From assembly GCA_022451885.1 (NCBI GenBank), contig JAKUNN010000030.1, forward strand, positions 1 to 37,697: a DNA stretch of 37,697 nt, written 5' to 3'. The notes beneath the pieces are model-generated. The model did no database searches. It saw nothing but the letters and a program-made list of their open reading frames with translations, and was not told the origin of the DNA. The position numbers were made by a program, and so were the translations under genes. The stretch comes from Dehalococcoidia bacterium. Its GTDB lineage: Bacteria; Chloroflexota; Dehalococcoidia; Tepidiformales; Tepidiformaceae. How positions within the stretch are numbered: position 1 is the first letter of the stretch; every line of letters starts with the position of its first letter. Below are positions 31,191-37,697 of this stretch, in pieces.

Positions 31191-32867
31191 GTGGCTGGTA
31201 TTGAAACAGATATTTTAGTTGTTGGAGGAGGTCCTGCGGGCTCTACTACTGCGACATTATTGGCGCAACAGGGATGGAAAGTTGTTCTTTGTGAGGCAGA
31301 AACGTTTCCAAGGGAACATGTAGGTGAGTCATTATTACCCGCAAGTATTCCTATTTTATTGAAAAGTGGGGCTTTTGCTGCCGTTGAAGCGGAAGGATTT
31401 CTTCCTAAATACGGAGCCACAATGGTTTGGGGATCTCAGTCCGAGCCTTGGTCTTGGTATTTCCGAGATGCAAGTCAAAGATACCCTTCATCGTTTCAAG
31501 TCACACGGTCTCGATTTGACCAGATTCTGTTAGAGAATGCACAAGAGCATAATGTTGACGTACGTGAGGCTCACAGGGTGTTAAGTATCAATCTAGATAA
31601 TGATGAATATGTTGAAGTTAGAGTGCAGCCTACTGAAAAGGAAGGTCTGGCAGAGGTTTTTACGTTAAATGCCAGATTCCTTGTAGATGCGAGTGGGCAG
31701 AATGGCCTCGTCGCAAGACAAGAAAAACTGAGGGAAGAAGATCCATTTTTTCGTAATCTTGCTTTATATGGATATTTTTCTCAGGCTGCTAGGCTTCCTG
31801 AACCAGATTCATCAAATATTTTTATTGAATCTATTGAGAATGGATGGGTTTGGACAATTCCACTGCATACAGGAGAAACAAGTGTGGGAGTTGTAGTAGA
31901 CAGTGTTGTTGGAAGTAAAAAAATCCGAAGTATGGGTGCAGAAACTTACTTTCATGAGCTATTAGCATCTGCGTCATACACCGCAGACTTGCTAGTACAT
32001 GCTGACTTAGAAAAGGGGCCATTTGTAGTACGCGATTGGTCATACATGGCTAAGCGCTTTTCAGGACCTAACTATGTCCTTGTGGGTGATGCCGCATGTT
32101 TTATAGATCCGCTTTTTTCTTCGGGAGTTCATTTAGCCCTTTCGTCTGCAGTTCTTGCCGCTGCATATGTTTCTACAAGCTTGGATGATTCGGAGTTAGG
32201 TCGAGCTAGTGCCGGTGTGTATGAACAAAATTATCGTCAGCAATATGATCATTTTCGTGAGCTTGCCCGGCTTTTTTACTCTAGTAATCGCACAGCTGAA
32301 AGTTATTACTGGGAAACTCGTCGTTTAACGGATGCAGATCAAAATGTTCCGGCGCAATTAGCTTTTGTACGTGCTGTTGCAGGGCAACCTCCTCATGGTT
32401 ATGAGCGGGCTGTTTTGTCCCATGGAGAGATGCCACGTGTTTTTTCTGATGCAGTGAGTTCGTTTGAGAAACTACGTAAACAAAGGGCAGAAAAATTCGA
32501 TATGACTGTCGGTAATGGTGATATTTCGAGTGATTTGAATTTCGACGAGAAAAATATATCTATTTTGCTCGAAGTTATACCAATAATTCCTTCAAATGTT
32601 TCGTTAATCAGGAAACCTGTTCTGGATGAGGGAAAGTTTATTTGGGGTAGTGTTATTGAAACTCCTCATCGCCCAGAAGGTCTTCCTGTTAGTCGCCTTA
32701 TTGTGAGGCTATTTGATTTAATAAACGGTGGTAGAAATGTGCGTGACATACTTGGTGAATTTGAAAAGAGTACGGATAAACAGCAGTTTGCTACTGTCAG
32801 ACAACAAGTTGCATTCTCTTTACGCCTTTTGTATATCGATGGCTGTATTGATCTGGATTTTGCCTAG
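31191..32867 (+). CDS. Flavin-dependent halogenase-like FAD oxidoreductase
   Basis: FAD-binding protein of the halogenase/geranylgeranyl-reductase-like class. The Rossmann motif VVGGGPAGSTTATLL has GGGPAG at residues 12-17. FPREHVGESLLPASI (about 42-56) is the conserved post-FAD segment. NGWVWTIPL contains WxWxIP at 219-224, the signature of flavin-dependent halogenases. GDAACFIDPLFSSGVHLALSSA near 300 is the second FAD motif. A C-terminal region from about residue 380 includes a roughly 110-aa end segment with RLFDLINGGRNVRDILGEF, possibly a winged-helix-like module. The motif suggests FADH2-dependent halogenation or a related oxygenation, but halogenase motifs also occur in relatives of unknown function. 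Start is GTG 31191 without a ribosome binding site. It follows the LLM-ThuA pair by 53 nt. Confidence 0.78.
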   Translation: MAGIETDILVVGGGPAGSTTATLLAQQGWKVVLCEAETFPREHVGESLLPASIPILLKSGAFAAVEAEGFLPKYGATMVWGSQSEPWSWYFRDASQRYPSSFQVTRSRFDQILLENAQEHNVDVREAHRVLSINLDNDEYVEVRVQPTEKEGLAEVFTLNARFLVDASGQNGLVARQEKLREEDPFFRNLALYGYFSQAARLPEPDSSNIFIESIENGWVWTIPLHTGETSVGVVVDSVVGSKKIRSMGAETYFHELLASASYTADLLVHADLEKGPFVVRDWSYMAKRFSGPNYVLVGDAACFIDPLFSSGVHLALSSAVLAAAYVSTSLDDSELGRASAGVYEQNYRQQYDHFRELARLFYSSNRTAESYYWETRRLTDADQNVPAQLAFVRAVAGQPPHGYERAVLSHGEMPRVFSDAVSSFEKLRKQRAEKFDMTVGNGDISSDLNFDEKNISILLEVIPIIPSNVSLIRKPVLDEGKFIWGSVIETPHRPEGLPVSRLIVRLFDLINGGRNVRDILGEFEKSTDKQQFATVRQQVAFSLRLLYIDGCIDLDFA

Positions 32868-32885
32868 TTATTGAGTCTAGACTTG

Positions 32886-32891
32886 TTGACA
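32886..32891 (+). promoter_or_regulatory. Candidate -35 element for nadA
   Basis: A perfect TTGACA lies 73 nt upstream of the nadA ATG. At 17-18 nt spacing the -10 would be a poor CAAATT/AAATTG at the left edge of the 37-bp palindrome. If this promoter is used, the palindrome covers the -10 to about +30, a classic repressor position. Confidence 0.4.
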
Positions 32892-32910
32892 GTTATATCA
32901 TCATCTGGCA

Positions 32911-32947
32911 AATTGCACTTAGTGTATTTAATACACTAAGTGCAATT
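32911..32947 (+). promoter_or_regulatory. Perfect 37-bp inverted repeat in front of nadA, candidate operator
   Basis: AATTGCACTTAGTGTATT, one T, then AATACACTAAGTGCAATT: two perfect 18-bp arms around a single central base. It ends 11 nt before the nadA ATG and directly abuts the AAGG ribosome binding site. NAD synthesis genes are commonly repressed by NrtR, NiaR or NadR-type regulators, but I cannot assign this sequence to one of them. In RNA it would form a long AU-rich hairpin, so translational control is an alternative. No T-run follows on the + strand, so it is not a standard terminator for the upstream gene. Confidence 0.75.
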
Positions 32948-32958
32948 AAGGTAAAATT

Positions 32959-34173
32959 ATGACATCATCGATGCCAACCACAAAAGATTCTACCGATCTC
33001 CTTGCTCTGTACACTGATCCTGACACCTGTCCAACGGATCAATTGGAGGCAGTTCCTCTTGCGGAAGAATCCGCCTTTGTTGCCTGGCAGCAAGAAATAC
33101 CACGTTCTTATCTGAGTCTTTCAACAGAAGAGCTAGATTTTCGCATTAGGCGTTCTCGGTTGCGATTGGGTGATCGACTAGTAATTCTTGGTCATCATTA
33201 TCAACGTGATGAAGTGTTTAAATATGCTGATTACACAGGGGATTCGTTTAAATTGGCCCAACATGCTGCAGCGCAGAAAGATACTGAGTTTGTTCTTTTT
33301 TGTGGTGTTCACTTTATGGCTGAATCTGCGGATATCCTCACGAGTTCTGATGTAGCTGTTTTACTTCCCAATATGGCCGCAGGTTGTTCTATGGCTGATA
33401 TGGCTCGGCCAGCTGATGTTTTCTCAGCTTGGGCTGAAATCAATAATGTACTTGGTAATCAACACGGAACAATCCCAATTACCTATATGAATAGTGCGGC
33501 TAGCTTGAAGGCTTTCGTGGGCGAAAATAATGGTATTGTTTGCACTTCCTCAAATGCTTCGCAGACTTTTGAATACGCTTTTGACCGTGGCGAAAAAGTT
33601 TTCTTTTTTCCTGACCAGCATCTTGGACGTAATACTGCATTCGACATGGGTATTTCCTTGGATGAGATGGTCCTTTGGAAACGGGGGAAACCTTTCGGAG
33701 GATTAACTAGAGATGATCTTGAGCATGCAAAAGTTATTTTGTGGGAAGGTCACTGCAGCACACATCAACGTTTTTCTACGGAGCAGATTGCGGAAGCGCG
33801 TTCCAAATATGAGAACGTTAACATTATTGTGCATCCGGAGTGTTCATGGGATGTAGTGCAGGCTGCTGATTCTAATGGTTCTACAGAAAAGATTATTACT
33901 ACTGTGAATGAGGCACCTTCAGGTTCAGTTTGGGGTATAGGTACCGAGATCAATCTAGTTCGGCGTTTAGCTGATGCGAATCCGGACAAGGACGTATTCT
34001 GTTTGGATCCGGTTGTCTGTCCTTGTAGCACCATGTACCGAATCCATCCTGCTTATATCGCATGGGTTTTGGAATCTCTGGAACAAGGTAAAATTATTAA
34101 TCAGGTGATAGTTGATCAAAAAACACGAGATTGGTCAATGCTAGCTTTAGAACGAATGCTGCAGCTCAATTAA
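32959..34173 (+). CDS. nadA: Quinolinate synthase
   Basis: [4Fe-4S] enzyme that condenses iminoaspartate with dihydroxyacetone phosphate to quinolinate in de novo NAD synthesis. Hallmarks are VILGHHYQRDEVFKYADYTGDSF, FCGVHFMAESADIL, NMAAGCSMADMA, VCTSSNASQTF, FFPDQHLGRNTA, WEGHCSTHQRF and CPCSTMYRIHP. The expected cluster-ligand Cys positions are Cys143 (GCSM), Cys195 (VCTSSNA) and Cys354 or Cys356 (VCPCSTM). The length of 404 aa includes an N-terminal extension of about 70 residues before the catalytic core, as in the longer NadA class. nadB and nadC are not in the window. A perfect 37-bp inverted repeat ends 11 nt before the ATG, with AAGG between, so the gene is probably repressed or translationally controlled. 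Its stop overlaps the convergent hydrolase stop by 4 nt. Confidence 0.96.
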   Translation: MTSSMPTTKDSTDLLALYTDPDTCPTDQLEAVPLAEESAFVAWQQEIPRSYLSLSTEELDFRIRRSRLRLGDRLVILGHHYQRDEVFKYADYTGDSFKLAQHAAAQKDTEFVLFCGVHFMAESADILTSSDVAVLLPNMAAGCSMADMARPADVFSAWAEINNVLGNQHGTIPITYMNSAASLKAFVGENNGIVCTSSNASQTFEYAFDRGEKVFFFPDQHLGRNTAFDMGISLDEMVLWKRGKPFGGLTRDDLEHAKVILWEGHCSTHQRFSTEQIAEARSKYENVNIIVHPECSWDVVQAADSNGSTEKIITTVNEAPSGSVWGIGTEINLVRRLADANPDKDVFCLDPVVCPCSTMYRIHPAYIAWVLESLEQGKIINQVIVDQKTRDWSMLALERMLQLN

Positions 34174-35291
34174 TTGATGAGCTGTGATAAGAATTTAAAT
34201 ACTTTCTCTTCATAAAATTTTGGATTGTAATTCCACATTTTTGCATGGCCGACACCATTCGTTGTCACAAGCGTTACATTTTTATCGTTTTCCTGAGCTA
34301 TTTTTTCGCTTTCTTTAACGGGTGTTAATTTATCTTTTGTTCCGTGGAAGATTAAGACAGGTATTTCAAGTTCTGTAGCCGTTTTAAAATAATCCATTTT
34401 GTCCCATGGGATTTTAAATCGTTGTGTGGCTACCCATTTACCGATTGTCCCTATGAATTTGGGTACATTTCTTTCGGCAATGCCATGATTTACAAGTGAA
34501 TTGAAAGATATAACTGGTGCATCCAAGATCAAGCCAACCACGTGTGATGAGTGAGTTGACTCTTGTAGAAAGCCTAAAGATATTGCGCCTCCCATACTAA
34601 AGCCGTAAAGGATAATTTTTTTTGCACCTTGTTGTAACGCATATTCAACAGCTATTTCTAAATCGGGCCACTCCTGTCCAAAACCGTAATACCCATTTTC
34701 ACTCGGATTTGTTTCAGGATCATTGCGATATGTGATGACGAGTATTGATGTATCGGTTTTCTTGAGTGTTTCCAGAATGCGTAAGGATTCTTCACGGTTG
34801 CTACCTTTGCCATGAACAACAATTACCCAGTTCTCACGATCCCCTTCCACTTTCCACGCAGGACAGATTCCTAGCTCGCAGTTAAGGGGTACCTCTTCGT
34901 AATCAATGTTTAAGGCAGTATTAGGGTTTCCTGAGTAAAAAAAAGTTTCGAGCCGTACAGGTTCACCAATGAGAGGAAAATCCTTCCCACTATAGTCACG
35001 TAGAATTTGATTTTCATTGCTTTGTAGGATGGATTTGGTAAATCCAAATCCATCAGCCCATTCGATCTTATAATGGCCTTCCTCAAATAATTCTTCCGAG
35101 TTATCATTTTCGCTAATTAATTCTATAGATGTGCTATTGGCTGATTTAACAAGAAGGTTGTACTCAGGAGGTTCAATGTTGGTTACAAATGCTTCTCTCT
35201 TTAGCATTTCTGAGTAATACCAGCCGATACCAAACAATATGGCGGCCGCGATAGTCACTAAGATCAATATTGTGAAGACAATCATTTTCAT
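34170..35291 (-). CDS. Membrane-anchored alpha/beta hydrolase
   Basis: Hydrolase with an N-terminal membrane segment (MIVFTILILVTIAAAILFGIGWYY, residues 3-26) and no cleavage-site signature. The catalytic part probably faces outward. The alpha/beta-hydrolase core begins near residue 150 (NWVIVVHGKGSNREESLRIL). The nucleophile elbow is YGFSMGGA with Ser232. The acid is probably in FHGTKDKLTPV and the His in GVGHAKMW. Residues 30-145 form a beta-rich, lineage-specific N-terminal domain. The substrate is not recognisable; esterase or dienelactone-hydrolase-like activity is possible. It is 15 nt downstream of the cysteine desulfurase gene on the same strand. No Shine-Dalgarno sequence is visible, and its 3' end overlaps nadA by 4 nt. 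Confidence 0.85.
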   Translation of the reverse strand: MKMIVFTILILVTIAAAILFGIGWYYSEMLKREAFVTNIEPPEYNLLVKSANSTSIELISENDNSEELFEEGHYKIEWADGFGFTKSILQSNENQILRDYSGKDFPLIGEPVRLETFFYSGNPNTALNIDYEEVPLNCELGICPAWKVEGDRENWVIVVHGKGSNREESLRILETLKKTDTSILVITYRNDPETNPSENGYYGFGQEWPDLEIAVEYALQQGAKKIILYGFSMGGAISLGFLQESTHSSHVVGLILDAPVISFNSLVNHGIAERNVPKFIGTIGKWVATQRFKIPWDKMDYFKTATELEIPVLIFHGTKDKLTPVKESEKIAQENDKNVTLVTTNGVGHAKMWNYNPKFYEEKVFKFLSQLIN

Positions 35292-35306
35292 GGTTCAACG
35301 ATGGTT

Positions 35307-36479
35307 TTATGCATCTGTTCTTTTGAGTCTCGCAAGCTGAATTTCCTCGGACAATACTTTTAGAACATGTTCAATGTCTTGAAGAGTTGTGTCATCACCA
35401 AGGCTAAATCTTATACTGCTAGAAGCTCGTCTAATCGGTACCCCCATTGCTAATAGAACATGTGATGGTTCCCAAAGTGCATTTGAACATGCGCTACCTG
35501 TACTGGTTGCGATACCTTTTTCGTCTAGACGTGCTACTAATTCATCACTTTCTATCTCTTCAAAAGACACATTTAATATATTTGGAAGCGTGTCGACAGC
35601 CTGACTGTTGGTATATGAGCCATTGATTTTTTGCTCAATGCCTTCACGTAATCGGTTTCGTAATTCACCTATTCTTTTAGATCTTTCTGAAGCACCTCGG
35701 TTAGCTATTTCTAAGGCGGTGGCGGTTCCCACTATACCTGCTACATTTTCTGTTCCTGCCCTTTTTTGCATCTCTTGCCCTCCGCCTACTAGGAGGGGAC
35801 GGAAAGGAGTTCCTCGCTTCAAGAAGAGTATGCCTACACCTTTGGGGCCACCAAATTTATGTGCAGATAAACTAAGGGCATCAACACCAAGATGTTTTGT
35901 ATTAACTGATAACCATTCGGGGGCCTGTACTGCATCTGTATGTAGTAAAATCCGGTGCCCATGCTTGATTGAAGATGTTTTTAATAGTTCTGATATTTCT
36001 GCAATTGGTTGAATTGAGCCCACTTCATTATTTGCTAGCATTATGCTAACTAGGATCGTGTCCGGCCGTAGAGCTTTTTTTAAAGCGTCCATATTGACTT
36101 TTCCCGAACTATCACAATCAAGATATGTGACTGTGTAGCCTAGCTCTTCTAGCCACAAACTTGCATGCAAGCCTGCATGGTGCTCGATTGCTGTTGTAAT
36201 TATGTGATTTCCAGAACCAGCCCGATGCATAGCTTGGCCAATTCCAAGTAAGGCGCTATTAATGCTTTCAGTACCCCCACTTGTGAACAGTATTTCCTGT
36301 GGGCGTGCTCCTAAACAGGTCGCGACAGTAAGACGAGCCTGGTCTACTGCTAGTTGTGCGATTTTACCGATTTCGTAATGGCCGCTTGGATTTCCAAAAT
36401 TTGATTCCAAAAATGGTCGCATACATTCCAGAGCTTCTTTACGTAGTGGACTGGTTGCTGCGTGGTCGAGATATATCAT
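35307..36479 (-). CDS. Cysteine desulfurase, NifS/IscS family
   Basis: PLP-dependent aminotransferase class V enzyme that takes sulfur from cysteine for Fe-S clusters or thio-modified tRNA. Seen are IYLDHAATSPL at the N-terminus, FTSGGTESINSALLG, TTAIEHHAGLHA with the PLP-stacking His, ANNEVGSIQPI and HTDAVQA. The PLP Lys208 is in SAHKFGGPKG, and RAGTENVAGIVG and the active-site Cys331 in STGSACSN follow. The short Cys loop and length of 390 aa fit the group I NifS/IscS class rather than SufS. No IscU, SufU or tRNA thiolase (MnmA) gene adjoins it, so its delivery target is unclear. The start ATG overlaps the stop of the upstream membrane protein gene (TAATG). Confidence 0.93.
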   Translation of the reverse strand: MIYLDHAATSPLRKEALECMRPFLESNFGNPSGHYEIGKIAQLAVDQARLTVATCLGARPQEILFTSGGTESINSALLGIGQAMHRAGSGNHIITTAIEHHAGLHASLWLEELGYTVTYLDCDSSGKVNMDALKKALRPDTILVSIMLANNEVGSIQPIAEISELLKTSSIKHGHRILLHTDAVQAPEWLSVNTKHLGVDALSLSAHKFGGPKGVGILFLKRGTPFRPLLVGGGQEMQKRAGTENVAGIVGTATALEIANRGASERSKRIGELRNRLREGIEQKINGSYTNSQAVDTLPNILNVSFEEIESDELVARLDEKGIATSTGSACSNALWEPSHVLLAMGVPIRRASSSIRFSLGDDTTLQDIEHVLKVLSEEIQLARLKRTDA

Positions 36480-37093
36480 TAGCTAAGCTTTAGAAAAATC
36501 CCGAATGGACCTGCTCCTATTGGTGCATCGGGATTTGAAAAAAGCACGGCAATGATTCCTAAGGCAGCTACCATAGTTGCGAAACCTAGTAATGTTGCGA
36601 AAAAGACCTTCGCACTTTTTTCTTGACACACTTCTTGCATCCCGATGACTAAAAAGAGAAACAGAAGGCATAGTGAGAGAATTGAAAAGAGTGGATATAC
36701 CAATGGTATCGCCATGAGCAGTGATAAGCATAAGGGGAATGAGGCGTAGCCTCCGACACATAAAAGTGCGTGTAAATCAACAGGTATTCGAAAAACTTGT
36801 ACAAGCAGTACAAATGTTACGAGCAAGCCTTCGATATAGAGAAGAGCCATAAATAAGGAGCCAAAGATGAAAGTATTAATGAATTGGTTTTCAACTACAG
36901 GGTTTCCAGATATTTCCCAGTAAAGGAATGAACCCAGTCCAGCTAATAGTGAACTGACAATAATAATTGTTATTGATGTAATAAGTTTTGCACTAGAATC
37001 ATCTCGGATTTCACCAAATACATTTTGGTCAAATTTACTTAACCGGAATATTCGAATTAAGGGTGTTAGCACGTTTTGAAGTATTCCGCTCAT
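36479..37093 (-). CDS. Yip1-like small integral membrane protein
   Basis: A 204-aa protein with about five hydrophobic segments (residues 35-60, 70-105, 110-135, 135-150 and 160-190) after a short cytosolic N-terminus (MSGILQNVLTPLIRIFRLSKFDQNVFGEI). The layout, with an amphipathic start and five helices, resembles Yip1-domain proteins, and the start LTPLIRIFRLS...F.EI is similar in kind. I do not recognise a specific family with certainty, and no catalytic motif is visible. It lies between rsmG and the cysteine desulfurase gene and is translationally coupled to the latter through TAATG. The role is unknown. Confidence 0.65.
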   Translation of the reverse strand: MSGILQNVLTPLIRIFRLSKFDQNVFGEIRDDSSAKLITSITIIIVSSLLAGLGSFLYWEISGNPVVENQFINTFIFGSLFMALLYIEGLLVTFVLLVQVFRIPVDLHALLCVGGYASFPLCLSLLMAIPLVYPLFSILSLCLLFLFLVIGMQEVCQEKSAKVFFATLLGFATMVAALGIIAVLFSNPDAPIGAGPFGIFLKLS

Positions 37094-37133
37094 ATCAAAA
37101 TCATATCCCTAATTTGAAGAAGGTGTATTGGTT

Positions 37134-37697
37134 TCATTGAATTGGTTTTTTTTTCGCAAGGCCTGGCCGACGTGGAAAGCTTTCGTCTATCGGATGATTT
37201 TTTTCAAGTTTGACGACGCTTATTGACTTGCTTACTTCGTCACGCATTTTGTGTATGTTGATAATTTTACATCCAAGTAATTTGATAGCTTTTTCCGCCT
37301 CCTTGATTTCTGCCTGTACAAGTGTTCCTTTGGGAGCAATGATTGTGGCCCCTATTTTTGCCAATGGGGCAGTATATTCCACTGTGGTTACCAACCTGTC
37401 TACTGCTCTTACTCCCACAAGTACGCATTGTTCGCGTAGGCCATCCCTTGCAAGATTTTCAGCACGTATTGGGTGGACCTCAATATTTCCTAGCTCAAGT
37501 TTTTCTTTAATTTTTTCGAGGAGTGCTGCTTTTTTTTGGTTTGACTCAATAAGATGAATTTTATGCTTGGGTAGCATGATTGCCCAAATAATTCCGGGGA
37601 ATCCTCCTCCAGAACCCACGTCACAAATATGTTCGCCCTCTAGTTCACCGACAAATCTTAGTGATTCTAGTGATTCAGCATAATGTCGGAACATACG
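37134..37697 (-). CDS. rsmG: 16S rRNA (guanine-N7) methyltransferase RsmG, N-terminus cut by window edge
   Basis: SAM-dependent methyltransferase that makes m7G527 in 16S rRNA. The SAM-binding motif ICDVGSGGGFPGIIWAI is complete, with LIESNQKKAALLEKI, VGVRAVDRLVTTVEYTAPLAKIGATIIAPKG and the basic C-terminus PRRPGLAKKKPIQ following. The first visible residues, FRHYAESLESLRFV, align to about residue 45 of typical RsmG (ERHIADSLAL). Roughly 45 N-terminal codons should lie beyond position 37697. The ORF-track Met at 37694 is therefore an internal methionine, because the frame is open to the window end. It heads the - strand group rsmG, membrane protein, cysteine desulfurase, hydrolase, with only 40 nt before the membrane protein gene. 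Confidence 0.92.
   Translation of the reverse strand, partial: RMFRHYAESLESLRFVGELEGEHICDVGSGGGFPGIIWAIMLPKHKIHLIESNQKKAALLEKIKEKLELGNIEVHPIRAENLARDGLREQCVLVGVRAVDRLVTTVEYTAPLAKIGATIIAPKGTLVQAEIKEAEKAIKLLGCKIINIHKMRDEVSKSISVVKLEKNHPIDESFPRRPGLAKKKPIQ

Noticed and set aside
1-37697. tRNA, rRNA, CRISPR or insertion-sequence content
   Set aside because: I looked through the intergenic gaps, all shorter than about 110 nt, and saw no tRNA-like cloverleaf, direct-repeat array or transposase. No such feature can be supported.

Overview
The window is AT-rich bacterial chromosome, packed with genes and without RNA genes, insertion sequences or CRISPR arrays. The organism is most likely a member of the Chloroflexota, plausibly a marine SAR202/Dehalococcoidia-type lineage. 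This is inferred from protein content only: the YYY-domain (DUF2298) and Agl23-type (TIGR03663) membrane protein pair is known from Chloroflexota and Archaea. The pairing of flavin monooxygenase, ThuA-like and RraA-like genes with otherwise ordinary housekeeping genes also fits that group. No rRNA gene is present to confirm it.

Region 1 (about 1-25,720, all on the + strand) is a nearly unbroken run of 20 co-directional genes. It opens with rnc-smc-ftsY (RNA processing, chromosome condensation, SRP receptor). A four-gene membrane and redox cassette follows: YYY protein, Agl23-like protein, UPF0104 flippase-like protein and an FAD oxidoreductase. I read it as a lipid-linked sugar or surface-glycosylation module. 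Next come a NuoE/NuoF-like NADH-oxidising pair with a DCC-family thiol protein, then mutS-mutL, a Xer-type recombinase, aroQ, an M24 aminopeptidase, efp, xseA-xseB, a PurN-like formyltransferase and an RraA-like protein. Many junctions are ATGA or TGATG overlaps, so translational coupling is common.

Region 2 (about 25,700-28,000, - strand) holds dinB and a D-2-hydroxyacid dehydrogenase. dinB is preceded by a GAAC-N4-GTTC palindrome that matches the Gram-positive type LexA box.

Region 3 (about 28,000-34,170, + strand) is accessory metabolism: an alpha/beta-hydrolase-fold protein without its nucleophile serine, a luciferase-like (LLM) flavin monooxygenase, a ThuA-like protein and a flavin-dependent halogenase-like protein with a WxWxIP motif. 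It ends with nadA, which sits directly behind a perfect 37-bp inverted repeat.

Region 4 (34,170-37,697, - strand) reads rsmG (cut by the window edge), a small Yip1-like membrane protein, a cysteine desulfurase and a membrane-anchored alpha/beta hydrolase.

The points most worth following up are the nadA palindrome, the glycosylation-like cassette, the catabolic cassette with its nucleophile-less hydrolase, the NuoF-like subunit with a decayed [2Fe-2S] domain, EF-P with arginine at the modification site, and RNase III with glycine at a metal-binding position.
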